From the NCBI GenBank assembly GCA_964644675.1, contig CAZXWK010000059.1:1-9758 (forward strand): a stretch of DNA of 9,758 bases, written 5' to 3'. The stretch comes from CAZXWK01 sp964644675. GTDB lineage: Bacteria > Actinomycetota > Coriobacteriia > Anaerosomatales > JAAXUF01. The notes under the pieces were generated by a model, which worked only from the letters and a program-made list of their open reading frames with translations, had not been told where the DNA came from and ran no database searches. Shown here one piece after another: positions 1 through 6,493 of the stretch. A program made the position numbers and the translations under genes. The first letter of the stretch is position 1. Every line of letters starts with the position of its first letter.

Positions 1-3000
1 GCCGTTGGTGGTCTGGGACCACGCACCCTGGTAGTGGGTGAACGGGTCGGCGTTGTCGTACCGAGACAGCACCGCGAAGGTCGCGGACTTGGTGGTTTCG
101 ACGTTTCCGACCGCGTCGACGGACTTCCACTCGACGGTGTGCGTGCCCAAGACGGAGGTCGTCGCGACCGTCCCGGTGGTCCAGGCGCCGGCGTCGATGC
201 GCCAGCCGGTCCCTGCTACGCCGGACAGAGGGTCGGTGGGGGACAAGGTGATGGTGGCGTTCGTCGCGTAGAGCGGCTGCGTGTCGCTCGACGTGACCGG
301 AGCGGTGTTGTCGACGCGCACCGTCGCGGTCTTAGTCGCCTCGAAGTTGCCGGCAATGTCCACGCTGAAGAAGCGCAGCGTATTGGTGCCCTCGGCAGAT
401 ATGGCGACCGGGCCCGTTCCGCTCGTGTTCTGCGAGCCGTTCAGCGACCACGCCGTCGAGCTCACACCCGAGACCGCGTCGGAGGGGAACAGCCGGACGT
501 TCTGAGTCCCTCGCATCCAACTCGTCGGCGCGTCCGACGTGGTCACGGGCGCGTTGCGGTCGATACGGACCAGTGCGGAACCGATCTCACTCTGGTTGCC
601 CAAGAGGTCCCGAGCGGCGTACTTGAGCGTGGTCGTACCTTCGGCCGAGATGGAGATGGGTCCGGTGTAGTCGATCGCCGGATCCGTACCGTTGGTGCTG
701 TAGCGGATCCAGTCGACACCGCATCCGTTCTCGGAGGTGTCGAGGGAGGCGTTGACGGTGGACGTCGACCAGGTGGAGGGGACGCGCGACGTGATCGTCG
801 GTGGGGTGCGGTCGATGCGGACATCGAAGAAGCGGTGCTCCTCGTTGTTGCCCACGCCGTCCGTCGCCCAGTACTCGATCGTGGTCGTTCCCTCGTCGCT
901 GACCTCGAACGGTCCGTCGTAGATGTTCTCGGTGCCCTGGTAGCGGTAGCGGATGATCGGCGCGGTGACGCCGTTGTCGGTCGCGGTGATCGTGATGGTC
1001 TCGGGAGTCGTGCGCCAAGCGCTGTCATACTCGGCGACCGAGACCGGCGGCTCGGAGTCGCCGATGATCTCGCCGACCAACTCGAACGCATCGACGTTGA
1101 TGATGTCGCCCGTAGACTGGGGATCCTTCAGCCCGGTCCATTCGACTCGGAACGTGTGGATGCCTTCGCCGAGTCCCGAGTAGCTGAAGACGCGCTGCTG
1201 GTACTTGGGGACGTCGGAGTACTGGTTGCTGAAGCCCCGGTCGATGCCGTCGAGGACGATCCTCGCGTACCCGTAGGAAGGCTTGGTTGCGGCGATGAGA
1301 TCGAACCGGTCGCCGGTGAACGTGCCGGCGAGCGCGCCAGGCGCAAAGGCGTAGCGCATCAGTTGGCCTGAGTGGAGCCCGAAGTACTCGCGCGCCCAGG
1401 AATCGATGCCTTCCTGCTCCACGTGGGACTGGTACTCGTCCTCATAGCGGATGAGGTTGGTGAACGTCGCAGTGCGGGTCGTTTCCCGGTTGCCGACGCG
1501 ATCCACCGAATACCACTGCAGCGTGTGCGTGCCGGGCGTGGATGCCGGGACGTGGACCGTGGTGCTCGTGACCCAGGATCCTGCATCAAGCTTGTACTTC
1601 GTGCTCGCCACACCTGAGTACGCGTCAGTCGGCGTCAAACGAATGTCGGCCGTGTTGGTGTAGGTGCTCGTCGTATCGGCGGTGGTCGTCGGTGGGGACG
1701 AGTCGAGCCTCACTTGCTTGGTCTGCACCGGCTCTCGGTTGCCATAGGTGTCCGTGGAATAGAACGACACGTAGGTGGTGCCTTCTTCGCTCACCGTGAA
1801 CGGCCCGGTGTACAGCGTCGTGGCATCAGGGTTGTCGGTCGCCACGCGCGAGGTGTCGTAGAAGGTGTCGCCTTCGTTGCCCAGGTAGTCGGTCGCGGTG
1901 AGGACGACGCTGCACGGGGCGGTGGCCCAATCGGTGGCGATATTGGAGCTGGTGAACGGCGGCTCGGTGTCCGGAACGGTACCGCCGAACACGCCTTCGA
2001 CCTCCATGCGCTGGATGTCGACTCTGGTGCCGGAGGAACTCGCGTTCCTGTATCCGCTCCAGCCCCACGCGAAGTAGTGCTCGGCATCGGAGAGCGTGCC
2101 GGTGTCGTAGACGAGCTTGAGGACGGGGACCGTGTCGGCGGAGTAGAGGTCCGCCCAATACGTCTTACCGTCGAGGTTGACCTTGGCGTAGCCGGCCGAG
2201 TTGGAGGTGTACGCGTAGACCTGGATGCGCGTCGCGCGTCCGTAGCCGGCCACGTAGGTGCTCGTGTTGTAGGTGTAGTTGCGCACGGCATCGGTCAGGT
2301 ATGCGGTCCACGTTCCTGCCCAGTACAGCTCGGGCGAGCTGACGGTATACACCTCGACCGCACGCCGGATGCGGAAGTTCGCAGACGACGGGTTGCACAC
2401 GTTCCCCGCCGTATCGACCGCGCGGAATTGCAGCGTGTGGTTGCCATAGCCGGTCACGTGCGCCGAGGCGCCCGTCACCCACCCGGCACCGTCGATGTTG
2501 TACTGCGTGTTAGCGATGCCCGACACCGCGTCGGATGCGGTGATGCTGATCGTGGCGGAGTCGATGTAGCTGGCCACGGCGTTGCTGGCCACGGTCGGCG
2601 GGGTGTTGTCGACCTGCACGCTGGCGGTCTTGGTGTCTTCCTTGTTTCCGGCGCCGTCGACGCTGAAGTACTCGATGCCAACGGTGCCGGTCCCCGGTAC
2701 CGAGAAGGGACCGGTGTAGGTAGTGATCGGACCACCCGCGATCCGGTACTGCGTTACGGCGACGAACGTGTTGTCGGTGGGGAACAGCGACACCTTGGAG
2801 CTGGAGTTGTACCAGCCGAGGTGCGTGTCGTCCGACGTGAACGGCTTGGTGGTATCGGGGACCGTGGTACCGCCGATGTCGAGGCAGTCGAGGCCGATCG
2901 CCGTGCCTGTCGACGCGGGGTTCTTAGTCCCCATGGCCTCGAGGGACAGCACGTGTATCGCATTACCGGCGCCGACAAAACGCCCGATACGCTCGCGGGT

Positions 3001-3222
3001 GAGAGTGGGCGAGTACAGATCGACCTCGATCCAGCTGCCGTTGTCGAGCTTCATCCTCGCGTTGCCCAGATTGGGACCCTTGGGGGCGTAGATCTCGATG
3101 ATGTTGCCGGAGAACGTGACGTAGGCGCCGGCGCTGGTCGTCGTCGACCGCCGGTACGTGCCCCCGGAGAAGGAGGCATTGGCCGTCGAGGCCCACGAGC
3201 CCTGGTAGACGATCTCGGGGTT
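1..3222 (-). repeat. Jelly-roll, carbohydrate-binding-like modules (three full, one cut by the edge)
   Basis: Modules of about 120 residues interrupt the Ig-like array at about 2869-3222, 1981-2361 and 1060-1440, and a fourth begins at 57 and runs off the window. They share Y-Q/W-x-G-x-W or S-W-A near the start, then an F-x-G or Y-V-A-G strand, G-x-A-x-hydrophobic-x-L-D-x-G, a D-L-Y-S-like strand, and a G-x-K/R-N/D-x-x-S-x-G segment leading to a final hydrophobic-D-x-hydrophobic strand. This order resembles galactose-binding-domain-like beta-sandwiches seen in extracellular glycan-active proteins. Carbohydrate binding is inference; aromatic residues are plentiful but no ligand site can be named. 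Confidence 0.6.
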
Positions 3223-4686
3223 GGTCTCCTCGAATCGGGTGTAGGCGCTGAAGAGCGTTTCGTGGATCGGCTCCGCGTTGCCGGCGTTGTCCTCCGAGTA
3301 CCACAGCAGACGGAAGTCGCCGCGCACGTCTTCTGCGATGTTGAGGTGGTCGCTCTGGGTCCACGCGCCACCGTTCAGGCTCCAGTACGTTCCCTTGACG
3401 CCCGAGAGGGCGTCCATCGCCGTGAAGTCGATGTTGACCTCGCCGTAGCTGACGGGCGGTACGGGGTTGACGAGCGAGGTGATCGGAGCGAAGTCGTCGA
3501 TGCGCACGGTTGCGGTCTTGGACGTCTCGGAGTTGCCTGCCCGGTCGACGGAGCGGTACGAGACGGTCGTCGTGCCCTCGCGGGTGATCGGCGTGGTGCT
3601 CGTGCCTACGACCGAAGCCGAACCGTCGAGACTGTAGAAGGTCTGCGCGACTCCGGCGCCGCCGGTGTCCGTCGCGGTGAAGCTCACCGTCACCGGACCC
3701 TGCACCCACGTCGTCGGAGCGTTGTCGAGCGTGTTCGGGGCGATCGTGTCGGGGGTTCCCTCGACGAAGTTGTAGCGCCTGAGCTCGCTGAACCCGGAGT
3801 TGTCGATGTCGTTGACCCAGGCCGAGCCGTCGGGCGAGATGAGGAGCTTGCGAGGCACGCTGAGCGTGTCTGACGTGGGGAAGCTCCCCATGTGGGTGCC
3901 TGCCGCCGTGAAGCGGTCGAACTTGGCTCCCGCGTTGGTGTTGCCCAGAACGTAGGTGCTGCCGTAGAAGTCCGTCGTCACGTCAGCGACGTAGTTGTAG
4001 TCGAAGCTTCCGACCGAGAAGGGCGTGCCCGTGGGCTCACCCGACGGCGTGAAGGGGACTACCCGAGACAGTCCGTCGGCGACGAGCACGTTGCCGGTCG
4101 CCGTGATGCAGAGACCCGTCGGGTAGATCAGCGCCGGCTCCGCGGTCGCGAACGGGGTGACGGTGCCACCCTGAACGAGGAATGCGTTGCCTGTCTCACC
4201 TTCGTCTATCACGTAGACGCGGCCCATGGCGTCGACGTGGACGTCGGTGGGGCTGACGAACCCGGTCGCGACCGCCGAGGAGGAGACGGTGTGCGTGAGC
4301 GGGTCGAAGGTGCGCACTTCTCCGGCAAGGTAGTCCGCGAAGTACAGCAGCCCGTCGGGACCGAAGTCGGCACCGAAGACGTAGCGCTGCCCGATGTCGT
4401 AGGACGCGATCGGAGTCGTCGGATCGTTGCCGGCGGTATCGAAGACCAGAAGGCTCGTGTGGTCGTCCGATGTCTCCGTCGCCCAGAGCATCCCATCGCT
4501 GTCGAACGCGAAAGTCGCATCGTAGGCCCCGCCGACGCCGAACACCTGCGCGTCGACGTAGCGATCGGCCGGATCGGGCGGCAGGAACAGGGCGTACGCG
4601 GGCGTCGTCAGTGCGGCGAAGCACACCGCAGAGAAGAGCATGAGCCCTATGATGGCGGCGATCCCGCCGCGCTGGTGCTTCAACAC
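1..4686 (-). CDS. Giant secreted modular protein: NHL-like beta-propeller, Ig-like (OmpL47-type) and jelly-roll modules; C-terminus outside window
   Basis: One open frame of 1562 codons runs from a GTG at 4686 to the left edge with no stop, so the C-terminus and any anchor are missing. A strong ribosome binding site (GAGGAGG, 4692-4698) lies 5 bases before GTG 4686 and 8 before the next codon, TTG 4683, so either may be the start; a frame stop lies upstream at 4765-4767. Residues 1-32 form a signal peptide: basic start (KHQR), hydrophobic core, and a signal peptidase I site after A-Y-A. Residues about 43-305 are NHL/SMP-30-like repeats (for example FGPDGLLYFAD and ISPDGSAWVND). From about residue 317, Ig-like modules (signatures D.vSGV..t.Y..dg, GN.E..k.atv.vD..aP) alternate with jelly-roll-like modules. 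Known relatives with such modules are cell-surface or extracellular proteins; a role in adhesion or glycan binding is inference. It is divergent from the glycan-initiating transferase. Family assignment is confident, function is not. Confidence 0.9.
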   Translation of the reverse strand, partial: MLKHQRGGIAAIIGLMLFSAVCFAALTTPAYALFLPPDPADRYVDAQVFGVGGAYDATFAFDSDGMLWATETSDDHTSLLVFDTAGNDPTTPIASYDIGQRYVFGADFGPDGLLYFADYLAGEVRTFDPLTHTVSSSAVATGFVSPTDVHVDAMGRVYVIDEGETGNAFLVQGGTVTPFATAEPALIYPTGLCITATGNVLVADGLSRVVPFTPSGEPTGTPFSVGSFDYNYVADVTTDFYGSTYVLGNTNAGAKFDRFTAAGTHMGSFPTSDTLSVPRKLLISPDGSAWVNDIDNSGFSELRRYNFVEGTPDTIAPNTLDNAPTTWVQGPVTVSFTATDTGGAGVAQTFYSLDGSASVVGTSTTPITREGTTTVSYRSVDRAGNSETSKTATVRIDDFAPITSLVNPVPPVSYGEVNIDFTAMDALSGVKGTYWSLNGGAWTQSDHLNIAEDVRGDFRLLWYSEDNAGNAEPIHETLFSAYTRFEETNPEIVYQGSWASTANASFSGGTYRRSTTTSAGAYVTFSGNIIEIYAPKGPNLGNARMKLDNGSWIEVDLYSPTLTRERIGRFVGAGNAIHVLSLEAMGTKNPASTGTAIGLDCLDIGGTTVPDTTKPFTSDDTHLGWYNSSSKVSLFPTDNTFVAVTQYRIAGGPITTYTGPFSVPGTGTVGIEYFSVDGAGNKEDTKTASVQVDNTPPTVASNAVASYIDSATISITASDAVSGIANTQYNIDGAGWVTGASAHVTGYGNHTLQFRAVDTAGNVCNPSSANFRIRRAVEVYTVSSPELYWAGTWTAYLTDAVRNYTYNTSTYVAGYGRATRIQVYAYTSNSAGYAKVNLDGKTYWADLYSADTVPVLKLVYDTGTLSDAEHYFAWGWSGYRNASSSGTRVDIQRMEVEGVFGGTVPDTEPPFTSSNIATDWATAPCSVVLTATDYLGNEGDTFYDTSRVATDNPDATTLYTGPFTVSEEGTTYVSFYSTDTYGNREPVQTKQVRLDSSPPTTTADTTSTYTNTADIRLTPTDAYSGVASTKYKLDAGSWVTSTTVHVPASTPGTHTLQWYSVDRVGNRETTRTATFTNLIRYEDEYQSHVEQEGIDSWAREYFGLHSGQLMRYAFAPGALAGTFTGDRFDLIAATKPSYGYARIVLDGIDRGFSNQYSDVPKYQQRVFSYSGLGEGIHTFRVEWTGLKDPQSTGDIINVDAFELVGEIIGDSEPPVSVAEYDSAWRTTPETITITATDNGVTAPIIRYRYQGTENIYDGPFEVSDEGTTTIEYWATDGVGNNEEHRFFDVRIDRTPPTITSRVPSTWSTSTVNASLDTSENGCGVDWIRYSTNGTDPAIDYTGPISISAEGTTTLKYAARDLLGNQSEIGSALVRIDRNAPVTTSDAPTSWMRGTQNVRLFPSDAVSGVSSTAWSLNGSQNTSGTGPVAISAEGTNTLRFFSVDIAGNFEATKTATVRVDNTAPVTSSDTQPLYATNATITLSPTDPLSGVAGTGWRIDAGAWTTGTVATTSVLGTHTVEWKSVDAVGNVETTKSATFAVLSRYDNADPFTHYQGAWSQTTNG
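58..3738 (-). repeat. Ten tandem Ig-like (OmpL47-type) modules inside the giant secreted protein
   Basis: Ten modules of about 80-95 residues can be delimited by their shared ending, a V-R-hydrophobic-D-x-x-x-P hinge. Approximate positions are 3484-3738, 3223-3483, 2596-2868, 2362-2595, 1690-1980, 1441-1689, 799-1059, 547-798, 298-546 and 58-297. Each carries a central A/S-x-D-x-x-S-G-V-like turn, a Y/W-x-hydrophobic-D/N-G strand, an E-G-T-T-T-like strand and a D-x-x-G-N-x-E loop. The modules are divergent in sequence, so this is an old protein-level repeat and not a recent DNA duplication. They fit bacterial Ig-like or OmpL47 beta-sandwich families, which act as spacers or adhesive stalks. 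Confidence 0.8.
3770..4560 (-). other. NHL/SMP-30-like beta-propeller region of the giant secreted protein
   Basis: About residues 43-305 of the protein contain some six imperfect repeats of 40-45 residues. Each has a core of the form PDG-x-hydrophobic-Y/W-V-x-D followed by a strand ending in F-D or R-Y. Visible cores include FDSDGMLWATE, FGPDGLLYFAD, VDAMGRVYVID, ITATGNVLVAD and ISPDGSAWVND. This spacing is typical of NHL or SMP-30/gluconolactonase-like propellers, which mostly bind ligands or proteins. No catalytic site can be identified from the sequence, so a binding role is inferred. Confidence 0.7.
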
Positions 4687-4691
4687 GTGAG

Positions 4692-4698
4692 CCTCCTC
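4692..4698 (-). promoter_or_regulatory. Ribosome binding site of the giant secreted protein
   Basis: GAGGAGG read on the minus strand is a near-perfect anti-16S complement. It sits 5 bases before GTG 4686 and 8 bases before TTG 4683. It rules out the in-frame ATG at 4641, which would also destroy the basic start of the signal peptide. Confidence 0.8.
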
Positions 4699-4703
4699 GG
4701 GGC

Positions 4704-4718
4704 CAACAGGCCTTGTTG
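4704..4718. promoter_or_regulatory. 15-bp dyad in the leader of the giant secreted protein
   Basis: CAACA and TGTTG are perfect 5-base arms around GGCCT. The dyad lies 5 bases upstream of the ribosome binding site of the minus-strand gene. It could be an operator or a small RNA hairpin that affects translation. Short dyads also occur by chance in GC-rich DNA, so confidence is low. Confidence 0.3.
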
Positions 4719-4727
4719 TCAGTCTGC

Positions 4728-4755
4728 GGGCGCGCACGAAACTAGGCCGGCGCCC
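4728..4755. repeat. GGGCGC/GCGCCC inverted repeat in the divergent region
   Basis: Six-base perfect arms (4728-4733 and 4750-4755) are separated by 16 bases. On the minus strand this would be a GC-rich stem in the 5' leader of the giant protein gene. It has no T-tract and no riboswitch consensus could be recognised around it. Confidence 0.25.
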
Positions 4756-4809
4756 ACAGAAAGGTTATCGAACCCCTCGCGCGTGTACCTTAGGGCAGCG
4801 GGCCGGAAA

Positions 4810-4825
4810 TGTGAGGGAAATCACG
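4810..4825. promoter_or_regulatory. Near-consensus CRP/FNR-family binding site in the divergent promoter region
   Basis: TGTGA-GGGAAA-TCACG matches the family consensus TGTGA-N6-TCACA at nine of ten defined bases, with the exact 6-base spacer and a perfect inner GTGA/TCAC dyad. It lies between the divergent start codons at 4686 and 4933. Its centre is about 65 bases upstream of the transcription start implied by the TATACT at 4871-4876, close to the class I CRP activator position (about -61.5). Which regulator binds, and whether it controls one gene or both, is inference. Confidence 0.45.
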
Positions 4826-4831
4826 GAGCGC

Positions 4832-4876
4832 CGACCGCTCATCGGTCGCAAGAGCCGTTCGTCGCAGGTATATACT
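4832..4876 (+). promoter_or_regulatory. Putative activator-dependent promoter of the phosphoglycosyl transferase gene, with inverted repeat
   Basis: TATACT (4871-4876) matches five of six bases of the -10 consensus in otherwise GC-rich DNA. No TTGACA-like element stands 16-18 bases upstream, so the promoter would be weak without help. Where a -35 contact would be, a perfect 6-base inverted repeat CGACCG-N5-CGGTCG spans 4832-4848, a candidate operator. The implied start of transcription is near 4883, leaving about 50 bases of leader. Confidence 0.4.
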
Positions 4877-4932
4877 GCAAGAACAAGTGGGCAGGAGTGT
4901 CGGCAGACTCGTGGCAGAGGAGGGGGCGCTGG

Positions 4933-6420
4933 ATGTTCGGATCGGCCGGCGCGCCCGCTCGACGCGATGGTCAGTGGAACACCGTCTCGCGGGGTCGGCG
5001 TCGGCTCGGTGTCGTCGTCGCGCTGGTAGCGAGTGACGTCCTCGCGATCCTGCTCGCCGGACTCCTCTCGATTCTTCTGCTGTTCGAATCGATCGGCGCG
5101 CAGGTCGCGTTCGAAAACACGACGCTCAAGATTCCGTTCTGGGAGGTCGCGATCGTCGTCGTTCCCATCTGGGTGGTGCTGATGGCGGTCGCGGGACTCT
5201 ACGACCTGGACGCCATCACGTGGGGGCTGTCGTCGGCAGGAAAGGTCGCCCGGACCATCTCACTCGGTATCGTCGTCCTGATTCTCATGACGTATCTCGT
5301 GAAGATGCCCGGTCTCTCGCGTGCGTGGACCCTGATGTTCTGGTTCACGTCGATCGTGCTGGTGCTCGCGGCGCGCGGGATCGTGGCCCTGGCGCTCACG
5401 ATCGCGCGCTACCGAGGCCATCTCATGCAGCCCACCCTGATCGTCGGAGCGAACGGCGAGGCATCGGACATCATCCGCGTGCTCGACGCAGATCCGACCG
5501 CGGGTTTGGTCCCGGTCGGCTGCCTGACGTCGTCGCAAGCCGAGCGGCTCGAGCTCGACTACTGTGGCGGGGACCTGCCGGTGCTCGGCGGTGCGCGCGA
5601 CATCGTCGACGTGATCGATTCGGCCGGTATCGACACCGTGGTCATCGCCTCGTCAGCGTTCGATCACGACGTCCTGGCCCGGATGATCGCCGAGCTCCGC
5701 ACCGCCGACGTCGACGTGCACATCTCGTCGGGACTGTTCGAGGTGCTCACGAGCCGTGTCGTGGTCAACGAGGTGGCCGGCGTCCCGCTCATCACCGTCA
5801 AGGGGATCTCGCTGTCGCGGACCAACCTGATCACCAAGCGCGTCTTCGATCTCGTCGTCTCGTGCGTGGGGCTGCTCTTGTTCGCCCCGTTCTGGCTGAT
5901 CATCGCCCTGCTCATCAAGGCGGGGAGCAAGGGTCCGGTTCTCTACACGCAGACGAGAGTCGGGCGTGGTGGCCAGCGTTTCGAGATGTTCAAGTTCCGC
6001 TCGATGTACACCGACGCCGACGCCCGGCTCGCCGAGGTGATGAGGGACAACGAGGCGACGGGGCCGCTGTTCAAGATGAAGAACGACCCGCGCGTCACCC
6101 CGGTGGGACGATGGCTGCGCAAGTTCTCGCTCGACGAGGTTCCGCAGGTCCTCAACGTGTTGCGGGGCGAGATGTCGCTCGTGGGGCCGCGTCCGCCGCT
6201 CCCGCAGGAGGTCGAGCGGTACAGCCGGCAGGACTGGCGCCGGCTGGACGTCGTGCCGGGGATGACAGGCCTGTGGCAGGTCTCCGGCCGCTCCGCCCTC
6301 ACCTTCGACGAGATGGTGCGGCTCGACCTCTTCTACATCGAGAACTGGTCGGTGGGACTGGACATGTCGCTGATCGTGCGGACGATTCCGGCCGTGATCT
6401 TCGCCCGCGGCGCCTACTGA
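4933..6420 (+). CDS. Polyprenyl phosphate phosphoglycosyl transferase (WbaP/EpsE-like, glycan-initiating)
   Basis: The 495-residue membrane enzyme would transfer a sugar-1-phosphate from a nucleotide sugar to undecaprenyl phosphate, the first step of lipid-linked glycan synthesis. ATG 4933 is chosen because AGAGGAGGGGG (4916-4926) precedes it at good spacing; the frame stays open far upstream but lacks another site. Four membrane segments lie at about 25-51, 70-90, 106-123 and 132-147. A Rossmann-like CoA-binding-type domain starts at 169 (LIVGANGEA). The catalytic domain begins at K302 (KRVFDLVVS) with its membrane re-entrant helix. It keeps the KFRSM motif, the catalytic Asp-Glu pair (D401-E402 in LDEVPQ), VGPRPP (from 417) and PGMTGLWQVSGR (from 442). 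Length and domain order match long PGTs of exopolysaccharide systems. The sugar specificity cannot be read from sequence. The next gene follows after 73 bases on the same strand, probably co-transcribed. Confidence 0.93.
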   Translation: MFGSAGAPARRDGQWNTVSRGRRRLGVVVALVASDVLAILLAGLLSILLLFESIGAQVAFENTTLKIPFWEVAIVVVPIWVVLMAVAGLYDLDAITWGLSSAGKVARTISLGIVVLILMTYLVKMPGLSRAWTLMFWFTSIVLVLAARGIVALALTIARYRGHLMQPTLIVGANGEASDIIRVLDADPTAGLVPVGCLTSSQAERLELDYCGGDLPVLGGARDIVDVIDSAGIDTVVIASSAFDHDVLARMIAELRTADVDVHISSGLFEVLTSRVVVNEVAGVPLITVKGISLSRTNLITKRVFDLVVSCVGLLLFAPFWLIIALLIKAGSKGPVLYTQTRVGRGGQRFEMFKFRSMYTDADARLAEVMRDNEATGPLFKMKNDPRVTPVGRWLRKFSLDEVPQVLNVLRGEMSLVGPRPPLPQEVERYSRQDWRRLDVVPGMTGLWQVSGRSALTFDEMVRLDLFYIENWSVGLDMSLIVRTIPAVIFARGAY

Positions 6421-6493
6421 TCGATCCCGGCCGCCTCGCGGCACTCGACGGGTAAGTACTCGTTCGAGGACCAGCGCGTCAGAGGGGGCCGGC
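6421..6493 (+). other. 73-base spacer with small hairpin and ribosome binding site for the 2-epimerase gene
   Basis: GCCGC-CTC-GCGGC (6430-6442) can form a 5-base stem with a 3-base loop just after the transferase stop. It lacks a T-tract and is too short to be a convincing terminator, so read-through into the next gene is likely. AGAGGGGG (6481-6488) lies 5 bases before GTG 6494 and sets that start. No promoter was recognised here. Confidence 0.4.

Noticed and set aside
1714..3873. A 719-codon plus-strand open frame, and a further plus-strand frame at 34-1371, opposite the giant protein gene
   Set aside because: Both are antisense shadows in codon-to-codon register with the minus-strand gene. 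The translations are Arg/Gly/Val/Asp-rich without recognisable domains, while the minus strand gives a signal peptide and clear repeated modules.
4761..4791. AAGGT/ACCTT inverted repeat with a 21-base loop
   Set aside because: The arms are only five bases and the loop has no supporting inner stem, so chance is the simplest explanation.
4687..4830. A riboswitch (for example cyclic-di-GMP type) in the leader of the giant protein gene
   Set aside because: Hairpin-forming repeats are present, but no conserved riboswitch core could be matched on either strand.
3892..4932. Upstream extension of the phosphoglycosyl transferase frame (up to 842 codons)
   Set aside because: The added part is antisense to the propeller region and crosses the divergent control region. 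It has no domain, and the ribosome binding site at 4916-4926 points to ATG 4933.
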